Shown here piece by piece: positions 11,112 through 23,013 of a stretch of DNA of 64,000 bases. Every line of letters begins with the position of its first letter. Within the stretch, counting starts at the first letter, position 1. The DNA lies in assembly GCA_964059195.1 (NCBI GenBank), contig CAXKWD010000010.1, forward strand, positions 1,680,001 to 1,744,000, given 5' to 3'. The translations under genes were made by a program, and so were the position numbers. The DNA comes from Ectobius pallidus. Lineage: Eukaryota; Arthropoda; Insecta; Blattodea; Ectobiidae. The notes beneath the pieces were generated by a model that saw only the letters and a list, made by a program, of their open reading frames with translations, was not told the origin of the DNA and searched no databases.

Positions 11112-11863
11112 CCAGTTAAATAGGTAAAACAACATTGGAATAGGCTTGGGTCATTTCACTAGAATTAAGGCACTAAAACTGAGGGTATTATTATTGTAAG
11201 TATACATGTCCGCGGAGCAAATATGAAGCGAAATGTAGGCTTGCAGTATAACCTCAAAAATGTGAAATTCTTGGGACGTGCATAAAATATATCCTATGCC
11301 GATTATATTGTTGTTATTTAATTGTAATATGGACCTCGACACTTAAATCCGTCGATCTTTTATTGTTGTTATCTCTTTTTAATCTGGACGTTGTACCAAA
11401 TAGATCCGGTCGCGCTTTTAGCTAGGTTAGAATAGATTTAGTAAGTGTTTTCAAGTGTTTGTATTCATAGGATAAATTAGGTTTTGTATTAATATTTCAT
11501 TATTACCTGATGAGGTGAGGTATCTGTGGTCATGATCTAAGATAGCCTACCGTGTGCGAAGGGTGTGGTGTGTGAGAGAGTAAGAAAATATTGTAGTATG
11601 TGAAGTATGAATGAAGCAGTTGTGCCAGGTATAGGAAATGTCATTCACTCATCACAACAAATAACATTACTGTGAGAAGGTGGGAAGCTATTCCATGGAA
11701 TAGAATACTAGTTAGCACGAAGGTCATTGTACTGGGATTCACAACAAACTCTGCTCACTTATGTCACACTAAGCACTTCATGTCAGGAGTAAAACAGAAT
11801 TACTCCGTAAATTTGAAATTTTGAATACAAAACATAAATTTTCGTAGAATTCTCTTGGGCATG
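11112..11863 (+). other. 3' untranslated region of A
   Basis: About 750 bp between the pol stop and the 3' LTR with no env-like ORF. The bases just before the LTR (CTCTTGGGCATG) are not a good polypurine tract. A purine-rich GAGAAGGTGGGAAG lies about 180 bp upstream. The plus-strand primer site is therefore unassigned. Confidence 0.7.
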
Positions 11864-13090
11864 TGAGACGATTGCTACTTTGCAATTGAATTACTCAGCC
11901 TATATCATTATAATGAACAAAATAAGTTTATTATATAAACTTATTAATTAGAATAATAAGATAAATATTAATCAATTAGGACTTTGCATTGCCAATAACA
12001 TTATAGAAATAAGTAAAATTCAACTAAAATTATTTGAACAGGTTACAGCAGAAATGGAATAAGAATATAATATTTGCAATATTATATTCAGGCTGGACTT
12101 GTGTAGATATTGAAACGAGACGGATTTCCCGGAACGTAAGAATGGACTTAAGAACTAAACTAAAGGATCTCAGTGGGGTGTAGGAGACAGTCATTCATCA
12201 CGAAACTCACTGCTATTGAACTAAAAACGCAGAGAAAGAAGAGCTTACTGACTCTATTGAAATTTAAAGGCTTAGTAAGTGGGAAAGTTCTTACTCTATA
12301 GCGCTTCGGGGAATCTAGCATCATTTCTTATTACTGACAGCGTGGCCAAGCGCTGCCATCCACGTGTATTAGCGTCTATGCTGGGTAAGGAGCATTAGCC
12401 AATGAAATAAGGGTTTGTGTCCGAAGAGTCGGAAAAACAATGTAATTTTATGTAAACATAGCTATTAGAGGTTAAAAGAAATACAAGGCGTATTGGACTT
12501 TGAACGATGAGAAGTGGGGAATCGCTACGACTGGTGAGGACACTCTCTCGTCTACGCTCTAGGTGAGCGGGACGATTTTTCACAGCATCCAGCTTCCGAC
12601 TTAGTAGGAGTCGGGAAGCTATTAATATTCTTCGGTCAGTAAATGATTTAAGTATCATTTACTGCAGTATTATTTAAATCTACGAATATATTCAGGTTTG
12701 AGGTACGGCTTAATTATAGCTGAGTACCAACTTAAATTCAGTGTGTATCAAACTGTAAGTACCAGTGAATCAACGACTTTACAAGGTATTCTAGTGAATA
12801 CACGAGATTAGGGAGAAAGACACCTTAATAACGAGATCCACTCATCTGAAGTCAAAGTTCACGTACGACGAGTAGTCTGCAAAAGCCTATTAACTGTTTT
12901 ATAATTATAGTAAAATAAACAACACTCTTACCAGTTAACCAGTGAGTTTTGATTGCATCAGAGTATAAAGTAGACTGTTTTTAAGAACTATAACTACCCA
13001 GATTTGCCCCCCAGATACTGAAGATAATCTCTGCTTCGACTGTAGCGACACCGTGGCTGTAATTGGTTTCGTAACCCGCGAACCGTTACA
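11864..13090 (+). repeat. 3' LTR of element A
   Basis: 1,227 bp, apparently identical to the 5' LTR throughout. It is followed by ACTT, the target duplication. Confidence 0.95.
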
Positions 13091-13094
13091 ACTT

Positions 13095-13480
13095 ATAGAA
13101 TATCCGTTTAGGATTATCAAAGGCCAACGCTTGCCTGAGTTAACCCCAAACCGCTGTAATGGAGTCTGGAAGTTTTCAGTGTGCTATGTAAATCATATGG
13201 TTTTTGCAGTGGGAAAGTGCCTTTCGGGTTATATGCTTTCAGTTGTTCAGTGCCGAGGTGGTATTTTAGCGAGAATACGTCTTTAGTAATACTTTTTTTT
13301 CTAGTCAGCGGGGTCAGAGTGACCTCCCCATACTGAAAACGATTCAGATGGCGATATGTTTCAGAAGGAAATGACGTCATCTTCTCGCAAACAAATTGTA
13401 ATTTACCGTATAGAAATTATGTCAGAAGGCAATGGCGTCAACTTCACGCAAACAAAAGAAAGCTGATAACCCAAAGTTTG
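13095..13480. other. Non-coding flank of A
   Basis: No recognisable gene. It is the continuation of the pre-insertion target from about 3652. Short ORFs on both strands have no motif. Confidence 0.5.
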
Positions 13481-13529
13481 AATAATGGATATTATCGACT
13501 GTTAATTAAATTAAATGCTATTTCAAATT

Positions 13530-14010
13530 TAAAAGACTAATTTTCTACTATTTTAGAAACGAACTAGAAGTAGTTGGAATTAGAGATATTGGTTCCAAAG
13601 TAATTTGAGTGATCGAACACAATACGTTACAGTTAATGTTTTGCACAGTGATCCTCTTGTAATAAATTATGGAGTTCCGCAAGGTTCTATATTGATATCA
13701 CTGCTTTTCTTAATTGATATCAATGATATAAGCAAAATAAATCTGAACGGCACAGTCACGATGTTTGTAGATGATACAACAATATTTTATGTGAAATTCT
13801 ACTGATGTCATAATGAATAATATGGAAAAGAACGTCAAAATCTAAGAAAAATTGTTAGCGTCCAATAAATTGTCACTAAATGTTCGGAAGCAGTTTTTAT
13901 AATATTTCATAAATCTTCAGTTAATCTAAAAATTGATTCTGTATTTAGGTTTAACAATAGATCGACAATTAAACTGGGGTATGCACATTTCAAACCCTTG
14001 CAGTAATAGT
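13530..14010 (+). pseudogene. Decayed LINE reverse transcriptase (middle)
   Basis: Degenerate non-LTR reverse transcriptase. In frame at 13605-13805 are SDRTQYV, the conserved GVPQGSIL, an INDI block, and FVDDT in place of FADD(T). After a frameshift, pieces reading KLSLNVRK and LGLTIDRQLNWGMHISN (13860-13995) continue the palm-to-thumb part. Several stops and shifts make it dead. The motif style is that of jockey/CR1-like elements; the clade is tentative. It may be part of the same old LINE as the 3' piece at 16480-17125. Confidence 0.75.
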
Positions 14011-14086
14011 CCAGGCAACGAAGGAAAAACAGCAAAACAATTCGTGTAGTATTTAACTCTAGGAGAGTTAACATAGTAAAAGCCCC

Positions 14087-14136
14087 CGGTGGGCGGGGGT
14101 TGAGCGGGGAGCAGGGGGGCAGGAGGGCCCGTGGAA
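14087..14136 (+). other. G-rich, quadruplex-prone tract
   Basis: Successive runs GGG, GGGGG, GGGG, GGGGGG and GGG with short spacers fit the usual four-run G-quadruplex pattern. A weaker similar tract at about 15096-15126 lies after the related start GTCCAGGCAAC (also near 14018), so both may belong to one diverged repeat. Confidence 0.45.
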
Positions 14137-14459
14137 GGTCCCTTTTGTTGGTTATCTAAACAGCGATGCATCTTGAGGAAAAGTTACTGTATACAAAATT
14201 AAAGCTAATAAAACGACCTTCAAATTTGATCCTACGCGTTTTTTCTTTCCCAATAGTTTTCGAGATATCCGCCAGCAAAAATAGCAAATTTTCGAAAAAA
14301 CTTTTCCCTCACGCTTTTCGACACCCTTTGCCTTCTAACGTTCAGCCCTTAGGTGTACAGCAATGTCCTAATAAAAGAAGTTGCAGGACAATAAATTCCC
14401 TTTAAAATTAGCAGTAATTTGATATTTTGTATTCAAATTTTCCAAACTTATGACAATTT

Positions 14460-14760
14460 TAGGGGAACGCCGTAGCGTAGTGATTGAGGCGCGCGCTACA
14501 AACCGGAAAGTCGCGGGTTTGATCCCCGAGGAGGTCATTGTAGATTTCAATTGTCCTAATTCTTCTGGTGGCACTATGGCCCTGGGGTCGACTCAGCCTC
14601 TAACAGAAATGAGTACCATTAGCAATCCTGAGGTAAAGGTGGCCGGTGCGTAAGGCTGACAACCTTACCACCTTCATGTGCCCATTGTCTAAAAATCTGG
14701 AAGCCTCAACTTCCTGGAACCCTCTGGGCCTCTATGGCCTGTAATAGGGAACACTATTTT
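14460..14760 (+). mobile_element. tRNA-derived SINE
   Basis: Head with A-box-like TAGCGTAGTGATTGAGG and B-box-like GGTTTGATCC (14515-14524), followed by about 220 bp of unrelated body. This is the architecture of a SINE with an internal RNA polymerase III promoter. It encodes no protein; any ORF through it is incidental. I could not define target duplications. Confidence 0.6.
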
Positions 14761-16479
14761 TTATGACAATTTTTAGGTTTTGGGAAATTTCAAGATTTCT
14801 GAAGAAAACCGTACATCGCACTTTTTCTTTATTTAGGGACTATAATTATCTTGTAAATATCTTGTATATTATCTTATATTGTGTATTTACATCGTGACAC
14901 ATGCAGAGAAATATTACACAGCCAATAAAGTTGCATTTATTAAAAATCCGAATACGGTACAATGGAAAATACATTAAGGTCCAGGCAACAAAAGAAAAAT
15001 ATGGAGAAAAAAATATGTAGGCCTAATTTTGAAATTTGGCAGAGATGTGGGACAAAGTGCCCTAAACAACTTACTAAAAGTTCCCGTGGATGGATGGTGA
15101 GCGGGGGTGGTGATCGGGAGGTGGGGGCAAGTTTAAATGTCGTTTCTCTCAGTTTTCCCTCAATACCCAAAAACAGGTTCTAGCAAAAGCAGTTTATGCA
15201 CAAAATTAAACTATATGAAATTTCTAAAAGTTCTGGAAATTCTTTTTATTTATATACATAAATTATGTTTTTTTTAACAAAAAAGAGAAGTTTATCATTA
15301 AATTAGCATGATGCCAAGCGAACTAGTTCTTAGAATAACGTTCGTACTAAACATTATACATAAAACTCATTACTATTATTGTTATAAAGCTTATAAAAAT
15401 TACATGAGTGCACGTTATAAGAAACATGAACCAGGCCTATTAGCTTTTATATTTTTGTTTAAAATATTATTTTGAAAGATTGTGAAGAGTTAGATATATT
15501 TAGAAATTATAAGACCTAGTAGACCAACCTATTACGTTAAATAAATGTTTAATTGTTTATGTTTTTAATTTCCAAAATTGGAACTCTAATAAATCGTATG
15601 AAAAGTTGGGGTTATATTTCTCTATCTACCGAAGACTCAGTTATTTATACACATATACAACATTGATTAAATAATGCCTAAACGACACCTTTTGCTTGGA
15701 TATCGTCAATTTTAAACTCTTCTTCTTCTAATGGTATACTGTTGGTGCATGTACCATGACAGGTTCTATAAACGGATGAACATTTAAAGCCAGCTTTTCG
15801 GCATCTATATCTTCCATCATACCGAGTTGCACAGTGAAAAAATATGGTGTGCAAGTAATGTCTCAGGAGCCAAATAGAGAAGTAAACATTAATTTAAAGT
15901 AGGCATAATTGGTAAGCCTACTGTGTCTTAAAATTTCTAAATACATCTAATTCTTTACCATTTTTCAAAATATCGGTATTCTTTAACGGAACATAATACA
16001 GCTAAGCTTTACAACAACAGGAACAACATCAATACCAACAACAAAATAATAATAATAAAGATAATAATAATAATAGTAATGAGTTTTATGTATACTGCTA
16101 ACGTTTAGTGAGTATACTTTTCTAAGAACTAGTTTGCTTGATATCGTGCTATTTTAGTTACGATCTGCTCCCTTTTGTGTTAAAAAATATAAATAATAGT
16201 TTTGTATAAAAACGAATTTCCAGAAGTACCGTATGTCATACTTCATCTCTTTCTATTTCCTGAATTATTACTCCTACAGAAATATGATTCAGATAAATTT
16301 TGTGGAAAATTTTATGTAGTTTAGTTATGTTTCTTGTTAAGGACACTTCCCTCGACAACGCTGACAGATTTCAAAACTACACTTTTTTTCCTATTCAGTG
16401 TTTTTCGACCTTCATTGAATGGACTATAAAATTGCACCAATCTTTGGTGTGTTACGACGATCAAGAGGATTACCAAATT
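14761..16479. other. Non-coding, repeat-rich
   Basis: AT-rich, with a second G-rich tract near 15100 and an (AAT/ATA)n microsatellite at about 16044-16080. No gene is supported. ORFs of 60-80 codons here have no motif. Confidence 0.5.
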
Positions 16480-17125
16480 CTAGTATAAGATTTCTTTATT
16501 ATCCTCTTGTTTATTCGTACATACGTATTGTATATGGTATTCATATGGGGACGTCAAAAAAAGAAAAATTTGTGTAAGATAAAAATCCTTCAAAATAGAG
16601 CTGTACGAAATCTTTCAGACCATCTTTCAAACCATCTTTCAAACCAGTCAAAATATTATATGAACAATCAGGAATTCTTCCAGTAGAGTTAGTCATAAAA
16701 TTTAGTGCTGCAATCTTTATGTATAAAATAGTAAACAAACATATTCATAATAGCATTGCATTACGTTTTATTGAAGATGTGCATTCCTATAGCACAAAAC
16801 GTAAATAAGATATTTTTATAACTCATTCACAAGTGGTTGCTTATGCCCTAAGGGGTTTGAAAAATAATCTGGTAAAGGTTTTTCATTATTTTCTCCAAGA
16901 AATAAGATTTGTAAAAAAAATAAGTTTTTAAAAAGTAAGCTTATTCTGTTGAATGAATGATGTAAATATATTATTGTGGCTTTAGATAAAATATTTTATT
17001 GTAATTAATTTATTGTTGTAAAGTACTGTAACAACTTTATTATAATAATCTCAAAGCATGTTATCCTTTTATAATACTGTCCCTTAATGTGAGCCTTTGG
17101 CTCGTTGACACCTTTTGTTAAATAA
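16480..17125 (+). pseudogene. 3' end of a decayed LINE
   Basis: Plus-strand frames read IVYGIHMG and then, after a shift, ILYEQSGILPVELVIKF and IFMYKIVNKHIHNS. These are typical of the thumb/C-terminal part of jockey/CR1-type LINE reverse transcriptases. The block ends with AAATAAATAAA at 17115-17125, a short tandem tail of the kind found at LINE 3' ends. Stops and frameshifts make it non-functional. It may be the downstream part of the LINE whose palm domain is at 13530-14010, with about 2.4 kb of later material between. Confidence 0.65.
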
Positions 17126-18190
17126 ATAAAAATACTCTGTCCCAAGAGAAAACCATCTAATTCAGTTCAAAATTACTGATTCTTAAAATGACAGCAATTC
17201 GAGTTTTTAAAGCTAGTCAAAGAATCCCTATTTATGGATGCAGATGCTCACAATGTATTTGGTGCCTGATTAATTTATAATTTATAATCAAATATTTCAT
17301 TTATATTTAGTTAATTACAACTGTAACGGCTTCTGTGCCTCCGTGTGGGAGTAGGCCTACTCGTGTTTAACTGCGCGTAGGTTCCTTTTCGCATTCCGAG
17401 ATTTAATCGTTTTGCTTACTTGGTGAAACCAGCACTTGCAGTTGGACCTTCGATACTTCTCTCATGTTCTAAGAATACAAGAAGCTTCTCGTTGGAGGGC
17501 CTTCTAAATTAGGTGAGTGGATTTCATAATGATTTGATTTAAAGTATCATTTTATCATTGCATCGTTTTCTAAATTATCTGTTTGACTCTTATATGTTGG
17601 TTAAATTCTAGTTTGGGTTTACATATCTTTAATAAAGTAATTTCATACTAATGGAAAACTAAAATTACAAATTTAGTATTGTTCTCTGCGCTGGTTGCGG
17701 GAGATTTTTAATAATTTATTACAAAAGAAGTCCCTCATATTAATTAATTGTAATGGGTAAAATCCTAAAGGGATATTTGATGAGCATTATTTGTAGCTTC
17801 TTTGGTTGCTTATTATATGACCTATGTAATTGACGGTTCTTAATTCTTAAAGTTTCGCAAGTATAGAATGTTTCAATCATACGAGTACTATTGATGAAGA
17901 AATGAAATAATCTATTTGAATCTAGAATTAATACATTACCAAAATACAGCTGGACTGTTCAGCTGAGAATCTTTATTAATGCTATTTGATCGTTCTTTAT
18001 GTAATAGTATACTGATAACCCATTGTAGGTTAGGCTACAGAATATATCGTAACAAATGACGCGATTTAATCTGAGGTTCACTGCTCTACTCGGGAATTCA
18101 AGGTTACGTCTTTCACTCTTTAAGTGCAGTCAGTACTTTTATTTATACATGAAGCTTTATTAAGTGCCAGTATGGTACTTTATGAGATTG
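17126..18190. other. No gene seen
   Basis: AT-rich sequence with no ORF, RNA gene or repeat that I can identify. Confidence 0.5.
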
Positions 18191-18207
18191 TGTGGGGGAC
18201 AAAAATG

Positions 18208-19030
18208 TCTGTCCGTCTGTCTGTCTGTCTGTCTGTCCGTCCGTCCGTCCGTGTGTCTGTACGCGCTCTAACTCAAATACGCTTTTTCGGATTTTCATGA
18301 AACTTGGAAAACACATTTATAATGTCAATGGGAAGAACCCTATTGATATTGAACCAAATCGGTTCACCGGTACCGGAGTAATGCCCAATTTAGTGCCTAT
18401 TTTAATAGATTATGGCGCCTTTCTGATAGAAAGGCGCCATAATTCAAATACGCTGTATCGGATTTCCATTAAACTTGGTATACGCATTTATGACATCCAT
18501 GAAAAGTACTCTGTTAAATTTGAACCTAATCTGTTGACCGGTACCGGAGTAAAACCCAATTTAGTGTATATTTTAAAGGCGCAATAGCTCAAATACGCCT
18601 TATCGGATATTTATGAAACTTCGTATACGCATTTATACTATCCATGGAAAGACGTCTGTTGATGTTCAACCAAATCGGTTGGCCAGTACCGGAATGATGC
18701 CCAATTTATTGCCTTTTATGTTAATATATGAGAAGTCGCGATAACTCAAATATGCTTTATTGGATTTTCCTGAAACTTTGTATACCCATTTATAATGTAC
18801 ATGGGAAGACGTCTACCGATATTGGACCAAATCGGTTGTCCGGTACCGGAGTAAAACCCAATTTAGTGTCTATTTTAAAAACGCGGTAACTCAAATACGC
18901 ATTACCGGATTTTTATGGAATTTGGTATACACATTTATAGTGTTCATGGGAAGAGGTCTACTGATACTTGATGTAATCGGTTCACCTGTTTCGGAGTAAT
19001 GCTCAATTTGGTGCCTATTTTATGATAATA
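18208..19030 (+). repeat. Degenerate 145-170-bp tandem repeat with (GTCT)n leader
   Basis: A (GTCT/GTCC)n tract at 18208-18262 is followed by five diverged units. Each has AACTCAAATACGC, then a TATACGCATTTATA-like stretch, then GACCGGTACCGGAGTAA and CCCAATTTAGTG. Unit starts are near 18270, 18441, 18586, 18743 and 18889. An inverted AAGGCGCCATAA/TTATGGCGCCTT lies at 18412-18441. A 131-codon frame passes through but simply translates the repeat. Confidence 0.8.
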
Positions 19031-19204
19031 TACGTATTCGAAAGAATTTATATAAAAAAAAAAGCAAATCATTTATCATGACAACATAGTCAATTGTTTT
19101 ACTGTGATATTTTACGGCTTTGGAAATTAAAATAGAGATAGCTATGACCAAAAACACTATTGTTTTACATGCGCTTATAACTTACAACTAGACCGTTAAA
19201 TTGA

Positions 19205-19277
19205 CCCAGGTGACCGAGATGGTAACGTTTTGGCCTCACGTTATGGAGTTCCATGGTTCAAATCCCGAAACCAGCCA
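19205..19277 (+). repeat. tRNA-like SINE head (weak)
   Basis: GTGACCGAGATGGTAACG (A-box-like) and GGTTCAAATCCC (B-box) are spaced as in a tRNA. The arms do not pair well enough for a functional tRNA. It is probably a SINE head or tRNA pseudogene. Confidence 0.4.
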
Positions 19278-20072
19278 ATTTCACTTTCTTTTTCGTATTT
19301 TTATGTGAGTGTGCGATTGTCAAGATATCAAAAATCTGTAGAGTTCAGCTGATGCTGGAAGATTTTAATCTGATTAAAAAGAAAATTAGACCTTTGTTCT
19401 TCCTTAAGCCCTGCTTAATGAATAAATCTGGAGCTTAACTTGTAAATCAATTAAAAAAACATATTCTGCATATCATAATTGCAGTCATAACTGATTAAAA
19501 AAACATACTGGCACTTTTTTACATCAGTTTACCTGATTTTATTGTATTTAATTCTCAAGGATTAAAATTCTTACAGTAACTCTGTCTTTTCTTGTTATCA
19601 ATGTTTACGGGAGTATTGCCGTATGAGTTCGTTTCTATCTGTCATGCAGTGAATCCATTGGCCTCGGGTATACCCAGTAACGCAACTGGCAGTCATACAA
19701 ACCTGAAAAGATGAAAAATCTGGTTGTAGTTAATCCTCATTGAATAAATAACTTTGCATTATTTTTGCAAATAACTTACATTATTTCGTCAGCTTATTAA
19801 GTGCAATTGATTACAACTTCTTATAGTTAATAAATGCTAATTGCTATTTAATATAATTCGACACTCTGGTAAAATTTATTATAATATTCTAATAAATATT
19901 AATTATAATAATATAGGATATCAATTACGATTATTTGCTACTATCAGTTATTAGTAACCACTGTAAGAAAAGAAGGCCTGTATAAATAAGATTAATAACA
20001 GAATAGAAACTCAGTATTGGTTCCAGAGCTAAATATATATATATATATATATATTCGTATATATAAACTAAA

Positions 20073-20369
20073 CTCCGTGGCGCTACATCCCTGGAGGGAC
20101 TTGGCCTACCACCCGACCGCTGCGTCTTCTCCCGTAGGCAGATGGCAGGATTGGGGGGCATGTGGTCAGCATGCCGACACCCACGGTCGATAATGGTGAT
20201 TTTCTTGACCGGAGCCGCTACTTCTCTATCAAGTAGCTCCTCAATTTTTAATCACGAGCACCCCTACCAGACCACCCTACCTCAGAATAATCCGAGGAGG
20301 TACCGGGAATCGAACCCGGGCCGACGGATCTGTAGTCAGCGACGATAACCACAAGACCACGCCGGCGGA
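20073..20369 (-). mobile_element. tRNA-derived SINE, full length (copy 1)
   Basis: On the minus strand it starts CCGCCGGCGTGGTCTTGTGG (A-box TGGTCTTGTGGTTA) and has B-box GGTTCGATTCC. It then carries a body with TACCTCCTCGGA and GACGCAGCGGTCGG and ends GCCACGGAG. Both sides carry TATATATAAACTAAA (20058-20072 and 20380-20394), embedded in (TA)n, as a target duplication. It shares head and body with copies at 21053 and 23014. Mobilisation in trans by a LINE is expected for this class. Confidence 0.85.
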
Positions 20370-20394
20370 TATATATATATATATATAAACTAAA

Positions 20395-21034
20395 TAACTT
20401 AAACTAAACAAACACCAAAACAAGTAAATATTTCAGGATTAATAGCAGAAAAATAAGCATTACACAAGTTATTCCCATCTTTCATAATTTTGAATAAAAA
20501 AAGGGACCACTTGATCCCACCATACCAATTGTGCCACTAAAAATGTACCCTACTGGTTAAGGGCTAATTATTGTTGCGATTTAACTTTCGAGTTTAAAAT
20601 AATGTTGACAGGAAATCGGTGAAATGAGTCACGTCACATTCCTAGGATACGGGAGAACTCTCATCTCTAGTTTACGGACAAGAGACGTAAGCCTGACCAA
20701 AATAATACGCATGGCTAGAGTGTCGTGTTACCTAAATCTTGATGTAAACAAAATGTCGGATAGACCGTAATGTCTTACGACCTACAAAAAGTGGTCATTC
20801 AGAAAGATAGATCTGAACTGCCTGAAACACCATTGCCAGTATTCTCTGAATTAAATTTTACCATTATTTTGAGAATATTGCAATAAAAAGATCTGGAAAT
20901 GACAGAAATCTTTGTTTGGAGAAAGCTTTAAAAATGCAGAATAATTTCCTTCAGAATTCGTTTCATTTTATTTCTGGTCGCATTAGTGTGCTTATATATA
21001 AACTAGTGTCAGAAAAAAAGATGTGAAGTCTTTG
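20395..21034. other. No gene seen
   Basis: AT-rich spacer between two SINE copies. No motif-bearing ORF. Confidence 0.5.
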
Positions 21035-21052
21035 AATCCAGTAATGATTATT

Positions 21053-21289
21053 CTAAACAAAACTAAACTTCGTGGCGTGACATCCCTGGAGGGATTTGGC
21101 CTACCATCCGACCGCTGCGTCATCTACCACAGGCAGATTGCAGGATTGAGAGCATGTGGCCAGCATGCCGACACCAACGGCCGTTAATGGGGGTTTTCAT
21201 GACCGGAGTCGCTACTTCTCTATCAAGTAGCTCCTCAATTTGAATCACGAGGCTGAGTGCACCCCTGCCAGACCTCCCTACCTGAGAAA
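21053..21289 (-). mobile_element. Same SINE family, 5'-truncated (copy 2)
   Basis: Matches copy 1 through the body and 3' end but lacks the tRNA-like head. It is flanked by the perfect 18-bp duplication AATCCAGTAATGATTATT (21035-21052 and 21290-21307). 5' truncation plus a long duplication is the signature of target-primed reverse transcription. Its right duplication overlaps the hAT duplication that begins at 21302. Confidence 0.9.
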
Positions 21290-21309
21290 AATCCAGTAAT
21301 GATTATTAC

Positions 21310-22479
21310 TAGGGACCGGATTCTTAGGTTTTTACCTATTTTTTTCCTTACTTCCAAAACAAAAAGCGCTCATACACTTTTTCGAATCATGTCCATAGGA
21401 TTCACTCACATTAATTCTGTGGCACCTAAAAATACCTAAATGGGGTATAAAAACCTAAATATACCTAAACGGGATATAAAACCTAAAATATCTAATTTAG
21501 GCTACTTTTTTGTCTTTTTTGTTTGTCAGTTGAGAAATCTGCATTTTGCGGAGAGACTATAATTTTTGTCGGGTTGAAATTAATACCGCTAGCGTTTCGT
21601 TCAACCCATTGTCTTCTAGGATGGACAGTATCAAGACAGGAAGTGTAAGAGTACCGGCGTATTCCTTTTAAAATATTCGTACGAACAACCATTGTTGCCG
21701 TGTATAAACAAGGATATACATTTCTGTGTTTTAAAGCGCTTGTTTTCTGTTTGCCTTTAGTACTTCCCTGTTATTCATACTGAGTGGTCACACTGTGAGT
21801 TTTAAGAAGACGTGTTAATTATGCCGAAACAAATTAAATCGAATTTATTACGGCAGTGGATTGGCGACGATCTGTGAATTTCACTACAGATGGCAAAGTA
21901 ATATTTTGTCCAGTCTGCCAAAAACACGTATTATTTACCGTTCTAGAAAGAGGAAGTTTTCGTCCCTAGTTGATCTGTTGTTTGGTTAGCATGCGTAACA
22001 ACCGAAAAAAGGAAAATAATCAGTTTCACATTATCCACATCAACCATAAAGTATTTTACTCACTAAATTAGAAGCATCGGATTCGAATCCTGAGAAGGGT
22101 AGTGTCTAGATACAGTATTAACTATTAACTAAGATATAACAGTAAGAACTTCACAGTTGAGAATCTTGAAAGATAAAGTGATATACTGTAACCAGGAAAT
22201 GTGAGGCAATCTTATTTTCACTGCTTCTTTTGATTGTTTATGCTTTCTTTCTTCAATTGTATATTATTGTCTTAAAGCAAGTTTACAAAAATTTAAGTCA
22301 GTTTTGTTAAGTTAAACTTCACAAATATTACGTATTCAATCCTATGTAGCACATTCAAATTCATTAAAACAATTATTCTACCCGAAAACGATATTTTGGG
22401 CAAAAAACCTAAAAAAAACTATTTCACCTAATGGAAAACCTAAAACAGTGTTTTTAAAAACCTAAAAATCCGGTCCCTA
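21310..22479. mobile_element. hAT deletion derivative with CCTAAA subterminal repeats
   Basis: 1,170 bp with terminal inverted repeats TAGGGACCGGATTCTTAGG / complement of CCTAAAAATCCGGTCCCTA. It is flanked by the perfect 8-bp duplication ATTATTAC (21302-21309 and 22480-22487). Eight-base duplications are the hallmark of hAT elements. Many CCTAAA/TTTAGG words crowd both ends, as expected for subterminal transposase sites. The interior retains only an N-terminal transposase scrap (21821-21966), so it is non-autonomous. Confidence 0.9.
21821..21966 (+). pseudogene. hAT transposase N-terminal (BED-finger) scrap
   Basis: ATG at 21821 opens MPKQIKSNLLRQWIGDDL and stops. With a one-base shift it continues VNFTTDGKVIFCPVCQKHVL, a C-x2-C zinc-finger half typical of the BED-type DNA-binding domain at the start of hAT transposases. 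It then meets TAG at about 21967. The catalytic core and the rest are missing. It lies inside the hAT ends at 21310-22479, which supports the assignment. Confidence 0.65.
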
Positions 22480-22487
22480 ATTATTAC

Positions 22488-23013
22488 AGTAGGTAATTTA
22501 AGCTGGTTGATTAAATAATACACATATTGTTGCAGTAAAACACAATAAGTCAATAAGTTTCTTAATATTAAAGTTACATTTACTTTATTACAGTAATAAC
22601 ATTTATTTCTTTTCATGCTTGTGGAAAAACTATTCAATAGATTACGGTTTTATTAGCCATACTGACTTGTAAGACAGAAATGTCAGAATTAACAATAATC
22701 TGAACTTCCTATCTTCAAATCATTTGCTTTAAAGGTCAGCAAATTTAGTGGATAGAGGAAGCAGGTTTATATAATTTCCTGCCACTTGGAGTGGTTTCCT
22801 CTACACGTATTCCTTCTACTTTACATTTAAATAAGTGAAAATCAGATTTTATTCACATGAATGAAAAATGATATAATCAGCAACCAGTACCTTATTATTT
22901 ACATAAAATGCTTAATAAATAATGCTCTTATTCAAGGATTTGTCTAATATTTTGTTCTAGTATTAAGAGATATCTTTATTTTCATGCAATGTAAAGCTGG
23001 TTTTTTATTTTTA
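22488..23013. other. No gene seen
   Basis: AT-rich spacer. No supported feature. Confidence 0.5.

Larger units (their letters stand above)
3653..13090 (+). mobile_element. Ty3/Gypsy LTR retrotransposon A
   Basis: A 9,438-bp element bounded by direct LTRs that begin TGAGACGATT and end CCGTTACA (TG...CA). It is flanked by the 4-bp duplication ACTT (3649-3652 and 13091-13094). Internal order is leader, gag (5305-7452), pol (7482-11111) and about 750 bp without an ORF. Pol carries protease, reverse transcriptase, RNase H and integrase in that order, which is the Ty3/Gypsy order. There is no env-like ORF. Both ORFs are uninterrupted and the two LTRs look identical wherever I compared them, so the insertion is recent and the copy may be competent. 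Confidence 0.95.

Noticed and set aside
11671..11688. Purine-rich stretch as the polypurine tract of element A
   Set aside because: It lies about 180 bp before the LTR; a functional tract should abut the LTR.
18192..18587. 131-codon frame
   Set aside because: It translates the (GTCT)n leader and the degenerate tandem repeat, and breaks at later units. No protein-level constraint visible.
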